A stretch of DNA of 64,000 bases from Rhodanobacter lindaniclasticus. Its GTDB lineage: Bacteria > Pseudomonadota > Gammaproteobacteria > Xanthomonadales > Rhodanobacteraceae. The notes under the pieces are model-generated. The model worked only from the letters and a program-made list of their open reading frames with translations. It was not told the DNA's origin and did not search any database. The DNA lies in NCBI RefSeq assembly GCF_004799035.1, contig NZ_MWIO01000014.1:1-64000 (forward strand), in the 5' to 3' direction. Position numbers and translations under genes: made by a program. Shown here one piece after another: positions 1 to 7,142 of this stretch; position 1 is the first letter of the stretch; every line of letters begins with the position of its first letter.

Positions 1-38
1 TTGTATACTCGACAGCGTCAGATGGTTATAAGAGACAG
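1..38. other. Sequencing adapter remnant (Nextera/Tn5 mosaic end)
   Basis: Bases 13-38 match the 3' part of the Nextera read-1 adapter, ending in the Tn5 mosaic-end core TATAAGAGACAG at 27-38. The only difference is a TG/GT swap near base 24. Genomic sequence appears to resume at base 39. This is library-preparation DNA left on a contig end, not a biological element. Confidence 0.9.
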
Positions 39-170
39 GCTGGATCTCCACTCGCTCGTTCAGGGTCAATTCGTTGTACGTTCTCATCGCAACAGCCTAT
101 GTCAGATGCGGCATGGTGTTGCACGTGGAGTTTGAGTCGGCCAAGCATTAATTGCCTCCGTCCCCTTATT
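39..170 (-). mobile_element. Truncated IS30-family insertion sequence (one end)
   Basis: On the minus strand a short reading frame beginning at 87 has the typical IS30 transposase N-terminus (MRTYNELTLNERVEIQ) and is cut by the adapter. The GTTGCAC..GGAGTTTGA stretch at 113-136 resembles leader and terminal sequence seen near IS30-type transposases. The exact outer end, somewhere near 140-170, and any target duplication cannot be fixed because the other end is missing. The next gene begins within about 40 bases. Confidence 0.6.
40..87 (-). CDS. IS30-family transposase, N-terminal 16 codons only
   Basis: ATG at 87 reads sixteen codons towards the contig edge and then runs into adapter. The start of the IS30 helix-turn-helix (YNELTLNERVEI) is recognisable. 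No catalytic DDE residues are in the window. The gene is truncated by the assembly, so nothing can be said about whether the genomic copy is intact. Confidence 0.6.
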
Positions 171-203
171 TGCCGGGTCAGACCCGGCGTGATGCCGCGC
201 TGA

Positions 204-815
204 TCACGGCGCCTTGCCGGCGTGCAGCTTCTGCACGATGGCCAGTGCCTGTTTCACGTGTTCGTCGGGACGCAGATGATCGGTCTCCGAGGAAAGCGTG
301 GCGACGATCTTGCCGTCGCCGGCGATGACGAAGGTCGTGCGCGGGATGAACGCGTGGTCGATCGCCACGCCGCGCACGTCCTTCATGCCCGGACGTGCCT
401 TCATCGCCTCCAGGCCGTAGGAAAGCGCAACCTTGACCTCGGCATCCGACGCGACCGGGAACTTGCCGGCGCAGTAGTCCGGGTCCGCCGAGAACACGTC
501 GAGCCGATCGATGCTGTCGGCGGACACGCCGATGATGGTCGCACCGGCGGCATCGAACTTGTCCCGGTTGACCGCAAACGTGTGGGCTTCGAGGTCGCAG
601 CCGCTGGTATAGGCCGAGGGATAGAAATACACCACCACTGGCCCTTTCTTCAGCGCGTCGGCCAGCGAGAAGGTGAACTGCTTGCCGGCCTGGCTGGCCT
701 GGGCGGTGAAGGTCGGCGCGGTGGTGCCGGGGGTGAGCGCGGCGGCGGTCGCCGTCGCCGAAGCCAGCGCGAACAGCGCGCCCAATGCCATGGATCCCGC
801 GAAATGCATTTTCAT
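204..815 (-). CDS. Periplasmic peroxiredoxin (AhpC/TSA, Bcp-like)
   Basis: A 203-residue thiol peroxidase predicted to reduce hydroperoxides in the periplasm. Residues 1-26 form a signal peptide (hydrophobic run, then ATATAA). The active-site segment YPSAYTSGC puts the peroxidatic cysteine at residue 73, with the Pro/Thr/Cys layout of the peroxiredoxin family. Cys115 is a possible resolving cysteine. The start at 815 was chosen because upstream in-frame codons would bury the signal peptide; a GAGAG motif lies just upstream. Bcp proteins are usually cytosolic and about 155 residues long, so the export signal and longer C-terminal half suggest an envelope variant. It is a single gene transcribed towards the IS remnant. 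The peroxiredoxin fold is clear; the substrate and the reducing partner are unknown. Confidence 0.85.
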   Translation of the reverse strand: MKMHFAGSMALGALFALASATATAAALTPGTTAPTFTAQASQAGKQFTFSLADALKKGPVVVYFYPSAYTSGCDLEAHTFAVNRDKFDAAGATIIGVSADSIDRLDVFSADPDYCAGKFPVASDAEVKVALSYGLEAMKARPGMKDVRGVAIDHAFIPRTTFVIAGDGKIVATLSSETDHLRPDEHVKQALAIVQKLHAGKAP

Positions 816-1006
816 TGCCGTGACTCTCGTGAGGGAGCATTGTTCCGGCCCGGAACCATCCGGACCGATCGTGCCCGTTGGACGAAGAACGTGAAACCGG
901 TGAAGCCACAGCTTACTTCGCCTGCGCCACAAGGGGGGTTACCTCTGGCCCGGTCATGCCTCACCCGCAATCCCGGCAACGCCGCCGCGCGCGGAACCGC
1001 ACCCCA

Positions 1007-1037
1007 AAAGAAAACAGCCCGCCGGATGGCGGGCTGT
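1007..1037 (-). terminator. Rho-independent terminator of ssb
   Basis: On the minus strand an ACAGCCCGCC/GGCGGGCTGT hairpin with a 4-base loop (1014-1037) is followed by TTTTCTTTT. It lies 34 bases after the ssb stop codon, so it ends the ssb transcript before the peroxiredoxin gene. Confidence 0.9.
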
Positions 1038-1070
1038 CGGGGAACGCGATCACCGTTCGCCGGGTGTTCG

Positions 1071-1580
1071 CTAGAACGGAATCTCGTCGTCGGTGAAGCC
1101 GTTGTCGGCCGGGGCCGGCGAGGACGGACGCGAGGAGCCGCGGTCGTCGTTGCCGCGCGAGGAACCGCCGTAGTTGCCGCCACCCTGGCGCTGGCCGCTC
1201 TGCGGGCGCTCGCGCTGGTAACCGCCGCCGCCACCGCCGCCCTCGTTGCTGCCGAGCATCTGCATCTCGTTGGCGATGATGTCGGTGAAGTACTTTTCCA
1301 CGCCATCCTTGCCGGTGAACTTGTCGGTGCGGATGGAACCCTCGATGTAGACCTGGCGACCCTTCTTCAGGTACTCGCCGGCGATCTCGCCGAGGCGGCC
1401 GAAGATCTTGATCCGGTGCCACTCGGTGCGTTCCTGCTTTTCGCCGCTCTGCTTGTCGGTCCACGACTCGGAGGTGGCCAGGCTGAAGCTGCACACGGTG
1501 GTGCCGCTGCCGGTGCTGCGCACCTCGGGGTCCGAGCCCAGGTTGCCGATCAGGATGACTTTGTTGACGCCACGTGCCAT
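1071..1580 (-). CDS. ssb: Single-stranded DNA-binding protein
   Basis: A 169-residue SSB that coats single-stranded DNA in replication, repair and recombination. The OB-fold occupies roughly residues 1-110 and begins [15 protein letters not shown], as in proteobacterial SSBs. It is followed by a glycine-rich disordered linker with a run of eight Gly near residue 120, and by the acidic tip DDEIPF that docks SSB partner proteins. The start at 1580 is supported by GAGGA eight bases upstream and by homology; the reading frame is open further upstream but without family similarity. A strong terminator follows. ssb often neighbours uvrA or an MFS gene; here a DedA-rhodanese gene lies upstream on the same strand, separated by 163 bases. 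Confidence 0.97.
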   Translation of the reverse strand: MARGVNKVILIGNLGSDPEVRSTGSGTTVCSFSLATSESWTDKQSGEKQERTEWHRIKIFGRLGEIAGEYLKKGRQVYIEGSIRTDKFTGKDGVEKYFTDIIANEMQMLGSNEGGGGGGGYQRERPQSGQRQGGGNYGGSSRGNDDRGSSRPSSPAPADNGFTDDEIPF

Positions 1581-1743
1581 GGATGTGTCCTCGGTTGAGC
1601 CGGCCGCAAATTCTTCGTCGGGTTGCGGCCGGAGTGGTGAAACTGGCTGGCTATCATAACCGCCAGCGGGCCCCCGTCGAGCGGCCGGCAACCGACGCGG
1701 GCGTGGGCGCCGGCCCCGGCGCCCGTGCGTCCCGGGTGACGCC

Positions 1744-2733
1744 TCAGGCCAGCGTGGTGCCCGCCGTTTGGGGGTCGTCCTGGTCACCGGCGGACGGCAG
1801 GCGTTCGGTGCCGTAGCCAGCCGCGTCCCATGCCTCCAGCCCGCCCAGCAGCGGGCGCACCCGGCGATAGCCCTGCGCCATCAGCACCTTGGCCGCGCGG
1901 GCGGCGGATACCTCGTTCGGGCAGTTGCAGTAGAGCACCAGCTCGCGGTCGAACGGGATGTCGTGAACGGTGCGGTCGATGCCCTGCGCATCGATCAGCA
2001 GCGCGCCGGGCACGACGCGCGTATCGAGCTGGCGCGTGGCTTCCGGCCGCACGTCGACCACCACGGGGGCGCGCTCGGCGCGCATCGCCTGATGCAGTTC
2101 GTCGACCGTGATGCGCGCCATCCGCAGCGTGCGCAGCAGGCGGCGGCGTTGCCACCAGCGCGCCAGCACGTACAAGGCGAGCAACCCCAGCAGCAGCTGG
2201 ATCGCCATCGTGCCGGCGCTGGCGATGGTGGACAGCACGCGGTCGACGCTCCTGGCGAAGGTGTAGCCCAGCCCGGTCCACAGCGCGGCCCACAGCAGCG
2301 AACCCATCCCGTCGAACAGAACGAATACCGGCCAGCGCAGTCCCATCGCCCCCACCAGCGAGGAGCCCACGGTGGACAGTCCCGGCACGAACTTGGCGAT
2401 CAGCAGCACCTGCCCGCGCCAGCGCTGGAAACGCAATTCCGAGCGTTGCACGCAGGAGTCGGGCGACAGCGAGATGCGGCACAACAGGCGCATCACCCCG
2501 GCGCCGTAGCGCCGGCCGGCCACGTACCAGAACGAGTCGCCGAGCAGGCAGCCGGCCACCACCGCGGCCATCGTGCCGGCCAGCACCGGCGGGCCGCCGG
2601 CCGCTGCCAGTGACCCTGCCACCACCAGCGTGGGCACGGCCGGCAGCGGCGCGCCCAATTGGGTCACCAGCACGTTGAGGAACACCAGCAGCACGCCGTA
2701 CTGCGCCATCAGCGCGATGATTTCGTGAGCCAT
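1744..2733 (-). CDS. DedA-family membrane protein fused to a rhodanese domain
   Basis: A 329-residue inner-membrane protein. Residues about 1-190 are a DedA/SNARE-associated (VTT) domain with several membrane segments, including the [18 protein letters not shown] region typical of the family. Residues about 205-320 form a cytoplasmic rhodanese domain with VVDVRPEA and an active-site loop LYCNCPNE (Cys269). DedA proteins support membrane homeostasis, lipid flipping and proton-motive force. The rhodanese part could accept sulfane sulfur, but its substrate is not evident. The fusion recurs in other proteobacteria. It is transcribed away from the MFS gene and towards ssb; the 163 bases before ssb carry no obvious terminator, so partial co-transcription is possible. 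Confidence 0.88.
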   Translation of the reverse strand: MAHEIIALMAQYGVLLVFLNVLVTQLGAPLPAVPTLVVAGSLAAAGGPPVLAGTMAAVVAGCLLGDSFWYVAGRRYGAGVMRLLCRISLSPDSCVQRSELRFQRWRGQVLLIAKFVPGLSTVGSSLVGAMGLRWPVFVLFDGMGSLLWAALWTGLGYTFARSVDRVLSTIASAGTMAIQLLLGLLALYVLARWWQRRRLLRTLRMARITVDELHQAMRAERAPVVVDVRPEATRQLDTRVVPGALLIDAQGIDRTVHDIPFDRELVLYCNCPNEVSAARAAKVLMAQGYRRVRPLLGGLEAWDAAGYGTERLPSAGDQDDPQTAGTTLA

Positions 2734-2865
2734 CGGAGCAGTACTCGATGCAGCGAAGCCGCCGAGACTCCATCATTGGTCCGCCGATCGGCCAATGCAA
2801 ACCCCGGCGAGAGCCCATCGCGCACCGCGGGCACGGCCCGCCGGCCCTTCGCGGTCCCGACAAAC

Positions 2866-2885
2866 GGCGGGCAGTGCCCGCCCTA
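2866..2885 (-). repeat. REP-type palindrome overlapping the MFS stop codon
   Basis: GGCGGGCAGTGCCCGCC (2866-2882) is a near-perfect palindrome directly after the MFS gene. The adjacent CTA (2883-2885) is that gene's TAG stop on the minus strand. The core is shared with the repeat at 22501-22561. It may also act as a terminator or 3' mRNA-stabilising hairpin. Confidence 0.75.
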
Positions 2886-4085
2886 TGCCGGCTGGGCTTC
2901 GCCGGCGGCCTGGCGACCGATCCGGCGCGAGCCGACGATCACCAGCGGCAACCACAACAGGGTGAACGCGGCGGCACACGCAAACACGCCATCCGGGCCG
3001 AGCCGCCCCAGCGCAATGCCGCCGAGCGCGCCGCCGACGAAGGCGCCGATGAACTGGCTGGTCGAATACGCGCCCATCGCCGCGCCGCGCAGATGCCCCG
3101 GCGCCAGCCGCGAGACCAGGCTGGGCAGCGCGGCCTCCAGCAGGTTGAAGGCGGAGAAGAACACCGCCGCGGCCACGCCGAACGCGGCCAGGTGGCTGCC
3201 GGACAGCGCAAAGCCGAGCAGCGCCAGCCCGATCGCCACCACGCAGACCGTCACGATGCGCAGGCTCTGCGCCACCTCGCGCATGTGGTGCAGGCTCGCG
3301 CCCATCACGAACGCGGCGACCGTCATCACCGGCAGGTACAGCTCCCAGTGCCGGTTCACCGGCAGGTGCAAGGTGTTCGCCAGCAGCAGCGGCAGGCCGA
3401 CGAAGCTGGCGGTGAGCAGCGCGTGCAGGAAGAACACCGAACCGTTCAACACCAGCATGCGGCCGTCGCGCAGCATGGCCAGCACGGCCCCGAAACCCGC
3501 CGCCGCCGGCGCCTGGGCGCGCGCCGGCGTGGGCACGATCAGCCACAACAGCGCCAGCGAAACCAGCGCCAGGATCGAGGTGGCGCCGAACAGCCCGGGC
3601 AAGCCGGCGACCGCCTCCAGCGGCGGCCCCAGGATCAGCGCCAGCAGGAACGCCAGCCCGATCGACACGCCGATGATGCCCATCGCCTTGCCGCGGTTTT
3701 CCTCGGCGGTGAGATCCGCCGCCAGCGCGATGCCGGCACCGGCCACCGCGCCCATGCCCTGCACCGCGCGGCCGACCACGATGCCGGCCAGCGTATGCGA
3801 CATGGCCGCGATCAGTCCGCCGATGGCGAACAGGATCAAGCCGATGGTGATCGCCGGCTTGCGCCCGATCCGGTCCGACAGCAGCCCCAGCGGAATCTGC
3901 AGCAGCACCTGGCCGATGCCGTACACGCCCAGCGCCAGCCCGATCATCAGGCCGGTCGCGTCGGGCATCGCTTTCGCGTACAGCGAAAACACCGGCATGA
4001 TCAGGAACAGCCCGAACAGGCGCAGGCTGATCACGCAGGCCAGCGTCAACGCACTGCGTCGTTCGAGGCTGGAGAGTTTGCTCAC
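2883..4085 (-). CDS. MFS transporter (YajR-like drug/proton antiporter type)
   Basis: A 400-residue protein with twelve predicted membrane segments. Motif A between helices 2 and 3 is intact (GLLSDRIGRKP), and helix 5 carries a GPPLEAVAG motif-C-like segment; together these point to proton-coupled export. Similarity is closest in style to the YajR/DHA1 group. The protein stops shortly after the last helix, so the C-terminal YAM domain of E. coli YajR is absent. Substrate is unknown. The gene is divergent from ispB with 132 bases between starts, and its TAG stop lies in a REP palindrome. Confidence 0.85.
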   Translation of the reverse strand: MSKLSSLERRSALTLACVISLRLFGLFLIMPVFSLYAKAMPDATGLMIGLALGVYGIGQVLLQIPLGLLSDRIGRKPAITIGLILFAIGGLIAAMSHTLAGIVVGRAVQGMGAVAGAGIALAADLTAEENRGKAMGIIGVSIGLAFLLALILGPPLEAVAGLPGLFGATSILALVSLALLWLIVPTPARAQAPAAAGFGAVLAMLRDGRMLVLNGSVFFLHALLTASFVGLPLLLANTLHLPVNRHWELYLPVMTVAAFVMGASLHHMREVAQSLRIVTVCVVAIGLALLGFALSGSHLAAFGVAAAVFFSAFNLLEAALPSLVSRLAPGHLRGAAMGAYSTSQFIGAFVGGALGGIALGRLGPDGVFACAAAFTLLWLPLVIVGSRRIGRQAAGEAQPA

Positions 4086-4184
4086 CGGGAAAGAGGTGTC
4101 GGGACGGGCATGGCCCGCATTATAGGGGCGAGTCCCGCGCCGCCGTTTGCGGCGACATGTCGCGGCGCAAGTTCCTGCAGACCC

Positions 4185-4190
4185 TATAAT
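4185..4190 (+). promoter_or_regulatory. Candidate -10 box for ispB
   Basis: TATAAT lies 27 bases before the ispB start codon. No convincing -35 hexamer is visible 16-18 bases upstream, so this is only the -10 element. Confidence 0.5.
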
Positions 4191-4217
4191 CGCGCCTTAC
4201 GCCGCTGCGATGCACCC

Positions 4218-5219
4218 ATGAATTCGATGCCTGCCGACGCCACCCGCCCCGCCGACTTCGCCCAGGTGCGCGACCTCGCCGCCGCCGACATGCAGCGCGT
4301 CGACGCACTGATCCGCCGCCGGCTGTCCTCCGACGTGGTGCTGATCAACCAGATCGCCGACCACATCATCGCCTCCGGCGGCAAGCGGCTGCGCCCGATG
4401 CTGCACGTGCTGGCCGCCGGTGCCGCCGGCTACCGCGGCGAGCACCACATCAAGCTCGCCGCAATCATCGAGTTCATCCACACCTCCACCTTGCTGCACG
4501 ACGACGTGGTCGACGAGTCCGACCTGCGCCGCGGCCGCAAGACCGCCAACGCGCTGTGGGGCAACGCCGCCAGCGTGCTGGTCGGCGACTTCCTCTACTC
4601 GCGCTCGTTCCAGCTGATGGTGGAACTGGACGACATGCGCATCATGCGCATCCTTGCCGACACCACCAACACCATCGCCGAAGGCGAAGTGCTGCAGCTG
4701 CTCAACATCGGCAACGCCGACGTCAGCGAGGCGGCCTATCTCGCCGTGATCGAACGCAAGACCGCCGTGCTGTTCGCTGCCGCCACCGAACTGGGCGGCA
4801 TCCTCGGCGGCCTGCCCGAGGACCAGGTGGCCGCGCTGCGCCACTACGGCATGGAGCTGGGCTACGCGTTCCAGATCGCCGACGACCTGCTCGACTACAC
4901 CAGCGACGCCGGCACCCTGGGCAAGAACATCGGCGACGACCTCGCCGAGGGCAAGCCGACTTTGCCGCTGATCTATGCGCTGGAAAAGGCGAGCCCGGAA
5001 CAGGCGCAGTCGCTGCGCCACGCGATCGAACACGGCGGACTCGACTCGCTGGAACGCATCATCGCCTCGATCCGCGACTCCGGCGCCCTGGAACGCACCC
5101 GCGACCGCGCCCTGCGCCACGCCCGTGCTGCGCGCGAGGCCCTCGCCACCCTGCCGCCTTCGGCGCATCGCGACGCACTGGCCACGCTGGCCGATTACTC
5201 GGTGCAGCGCACGTTCTGA
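4218..5219 (+). CDS. ispB: Octaprenyl-diphosphate synthase
   Basis: A 333-residue trans-prenyltransferase that adds isopentenyl units to farnesyl diphosphate, making the C40 side chain for ubiquinone. Both aspartate-rich Mg-binding motifs are intact: DDVVD at 95-99 and DDLLD at 222-226. The GGKRLRP motif is at 54-60. Length and motifs fit the long-chain family (IspB about 323 residues). The start MNSMPAD at 4218 is preferred over the long upstream open frame, which has no family similarity; a perfect -10 hexamer sits 27 bases upstream. In many gammaproteobacteria ispB is next to rplU-rpmA; here it is beside an MFS gene and is probably monocistronic. A GC-rich hairpin at 5234-5255 follows. Confidence 0.95.
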   Translation: MNSMPADATRPADFAQVRDLAAADMQRVDALIRRRLSSDVVLINQIADHIIASGGKRLRPMLHVLAAGAAGYRGEHHIKLAAIIEFIHTSTLLHDDVVDESDLRRGRKTANALWGNAASVLVGDFLYSRSFQLMVELDDMRIMRILADTTNTIAEGEVLQLLNIGNADVSEAAYLAVIERKTAVLFAAATELGGILGGLPEDQVAALRHYGMELGYAFQIADDLLDYTSDAGTLGKNIGDDLAEGKPTLPLIYALEKASPEQAQSLRHAIEHGGLDSLERIIASIRDSGALERTRDRALRHARAAREALATLPPSAHRDALATLADYSVQRTF

Positions 5220-5233
5220 ACGTTTTGCCCTTG

Positions 5234-5255
5234 GCGCGGACGTGGCCGTCCGCGC
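5234..5255 (+). terminator. Hairpin after ispB (terminator-like)
   Basis: GCGCGGACG and CGTCCGCGC form a 9-bp stem with loop TGGC, 15 bases after the ispB stop. There is no U-run, so termination is plausible but unproven. The rest of the gap up to 5403 shows no gene. Confidence 0.45.
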
Positions 5256-5403
5256 GTATGTGCAGGAGCGGGCGAGCAAAAGCCCAAGCTCAAAAGGGAG
5301 CAGAGGTCGAGATCAACCGCTCCCTCATTGAATCAACCACGGAAACCCACCGTTCAGCCCCCGGCGCTGGCAGTCGGGCCGTCGATCGGCCAGACTTCGG
5401 TGC

Positions 5404-6015
5404 ATGTTCCGTCTGCGTCCAACCCGCTGGCTGTGGAGCCTCGCGGCAATGCTGTTGCCGCTGGCAGCGGCGCATGCGGCCGAGAACACCTGGCGCTACG
5501 ACACCGTGCACAGCCAGATCGTCTTCAGCATCAGCCACAACGGCTACTCGCGGCCGTTCGGGCGGCTGCACATCGCGCGTGGCTGGTTGCGCTTCGACCC
5601 CGATGACTGGAGCACGGCGGCGACCGAACTGGACATCGACCTGGCCAGCCTGGACATGGGCGACGCCGACTGGAACAAGGCCGTATGCAAGCCGGCGCTG
5701 CTCGACTGCGCGACGCATCGCTACGCGCACTTCCGCAGCACCGGCGTGACGGGCAAGGACGAGCACCACGGCGTGCTGCACGGCGAGCTGACCCTGCGCG
5801 GTGTCACCCGCCCGCTGGACCTGGCCTTCACTTTCAACCGCGCCGCCCGGACCATCTACGAACTGCATGAGGTAGCCGGTTTCTCGGCCACGGCCAGCCT
5901 GGATCGCAACGACTTCGGCATCAGCGCCAACCCCAACTCCATCGGCGCCCACGCAAGCGTCTGGCTGGAGCTGGAAGCCACCCGCGAGCAACCGTCGACA
6001 AAGGATCAGCCATGA
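5404..6015 (+). CDS. YceI-family periplasmic lipid-binding-like protein (first copy)
   Basis: A 203-residue exported protein with a signal peptide (residues 1-25, ending AAHAA). It carries a YceI domain: WRYDTVHSQIVFSISHNGYS at the start, then GELTLRGVTRPLDLAF and a NDFGISANP segment. YceI proteins are lipocalin-like barrels that bind isoprenoids or related lipids in the periplasm. The gene overlaps the cytochrome b561 gene by 4 bases (ATGA), giving translational coupling and suggesting a shared electron-transfer or quinone-related role. The binding of a polyprenyl ligand is inferred from the family. It is one of three YceI paralogues in the window. Confidence 0.88.
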   Translation: MFRLRPTRWLWSLAAMLLPLAAAHAAENTWRYDTVHSQIVFSISHNGYSRPFGRLHIARGWLRFDPDDWSTAATELDIDLASLDMGDADWNKAVCKPALLDCATHRYAHFRSTGVTGKDEHHGVLHGELTLRGVTRPLDLAFTFNRAARTIYELHEVAGFSATASLDRNDFGISANPNSIGAHASVWLELEATREQPSTKDQP

Positions 6016-6590
6016 GCCTGCGCAACAACGATCGCCAATGGGGCGCGGTCAGCAAGTTCTTCCACTGGATCATCGCGCTGGCGATCATCGGCAACGGCAT
6101 CTTCGGCCTGATGATGGACCTGGCCGGCTCGCCGATGCGCAAGCTCAACTGGCTGGCGCTGCACAAGTCGATCGGACTCACCGTGCTGGCGCTGGTGCTG
6201 TTGCGCATCGTGTGGCGCGCGTTCGATCGCCGCCCGCCGGACGCACCGATGCCACGCTGGCAGGCGCTGGCGGCGCACGCGATGCATGCCGTGCTGTACG
6301 TGGTGATCCTGGCAATCCCGCTCAGCGGCTGGTGGTTCAACTCGGTTACCGGCAAGCCGCTGCAATGGTTCAAGCAGTTCAACCTGCCAGCGCTGGCGGA
6401 GAAGAACGACGCGCTGCGCCACTTCGCGCACGGCGTGCACGAGTACCTGTTCTGGTTTCTCGTCCTGCTGCTGCTGGCCCACGTCGGCGGCGCGCTGAAG
6501 CATCATGTGTTCGACCAGGACAACGTGCTGCGCCGGATGCTTCCGTTCGGCCGACTGCGCGCGAACCCGCCCGAAGGAGACCGCCGATGA
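6012..6590 (+). CDS. Cytochrome b561 family protein
   Basis: A 192-residue inner-membrane dihaem cytochrome with four predicted helices. Candidate haem ligands are His18 (FFHW), the His in LHKSIG, and histidines in the third and fourth helices (HAMHAVLY, HEYLFW). The family moves electrons between quinol and partners such as superoxide (CybB) or periplasmic substrates. ATGA overlaps join it to YceI genes on both sides, so the three form one tightly coupled operon. The b561-YceI pairing is seen elsewhere, for example E. coli yceJ-yceI. The physiological electron acceptor is unknown. Confidence 0.9.
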   Translation: MSLRNNDRQWGAVSKFFHWIIALAIIGNGIFGLMMDLAGSPMRKLNWLALHKSIGLTVLALVLLRIVWRAFDRRPPDAPMPRWQALAAHAMHAVLYVVILAIPLSGWWFNSVTGKPLQWFKQFNLPALAEKNDALRHFAHGVHEYLFWFLVLLLLAHVGGALKHHVFDQDNVLRRMLPFGRLRANPPEGDRR

Positions 6591-7135
6591 AACGCCTCGC
6601 CACTCTTCTGCTTGCCCTCGCCCTGCCCGGCCTGGCCGCCGCGGCGGACTACACCGTGCAGCCGGCGTCGAGCACGCTCGGCTTCAGCAGCACCTTCCAG
6701 GGCGAAACATTCCAGGGCCATTTCGGCCAGTGGAGCGCCGCGATCAGCTACGACCCGGCCAACCTGGCCGCATCGAAATTCGACGTGACCGTGCACACGG
6801 CCAGCGTGCAGACCGGCGACAGCGACCGCGATTCGGCGCTGCCCGGCGAGGCGTTTTTCGACGTGGCGAAGTATCCCGATGCCCATTTCGTCACCACCGG
6901 CTTCCGCAAGAGCGGCAACCAGGTAGTCGCCGACGGCACGCTCACCCTGCGCGGCGTGAGCAAGCCGGTGAGCCTGCAGGTGAACTTCGCCCCGCAAGGG
7001 AGCGGCGCCACGCTGGACGTGAGCGGCACGGTGCAGCGGCTTGATTTCGGCGTGGGCTCGGGCGAGTACGCCGACACCTCGGTGATCGGTGCCGAGGTGA
7101 AGATCACCGCGCACCTGCAGTTGGCCGCGAAGTAG
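6587..7135 (+). CDS. YceI-family periplasmic protein (second copy)
   Basis: A 182-residue exported protein. The signal peptide covers residues 1-20 (LPGLAAAA). The mature part is one YceI domain with SSTLGFSSTFQGETFQGHF, FDVAKYPDAHFVT and DGTLTLRGVSKPVSL. Compared with the first copy it is a canonical YceI with the FDVAKYP motif, while the upstream copy has an altered middle region (CKPALLDCATHRYAHF). The start ATG overlaps the cytochrome b561 stop (ATGA). The two copies probably arose by duplication and diverged. Confidence 0.9.
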   Translation: MKRLATLLLALALPGLAAAADYTVQPASSTLGFSSTFQGETFQGHFGQWSAAISYDPANLAASKFDVTVHTASVQTGDSDRDSALPGEAFFDVAKYPDAHFVTTGFRKSGNQVVADGTLTLRGVSKPVSLQVNFAPQGSGATLDVSGTVQRLDFGVGSGEYADTSVIGAEVKITAHLQLAAK

Positions 7136-7142
7136 ACCCTCG

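Noticed and set aside
178-1598. Long open frames on both strands across the peroxiredoxin/ssb region
   Set aside because: They are shadows of the GC-rich genes: compositionally Arg/Ala/Gly-rich, without domain features, and incompatible with the clear peroxiredoxin and SSB frames.
2748-4217. Apparent N-terminal extension of IspB of almost 500 residues
   Set aside because: The frame is open only because it is antisense to the MFS gene; the polypeptide is His/Gln/Arg-rich and the family N-terminus begins at 4218.
5263-5300. REP copy after ispB
   Set aside because: GCAGGAGCGGGCGAGC resembles a REP half-site, but no matching inverted arm was found, so it was not listed as a repeat.
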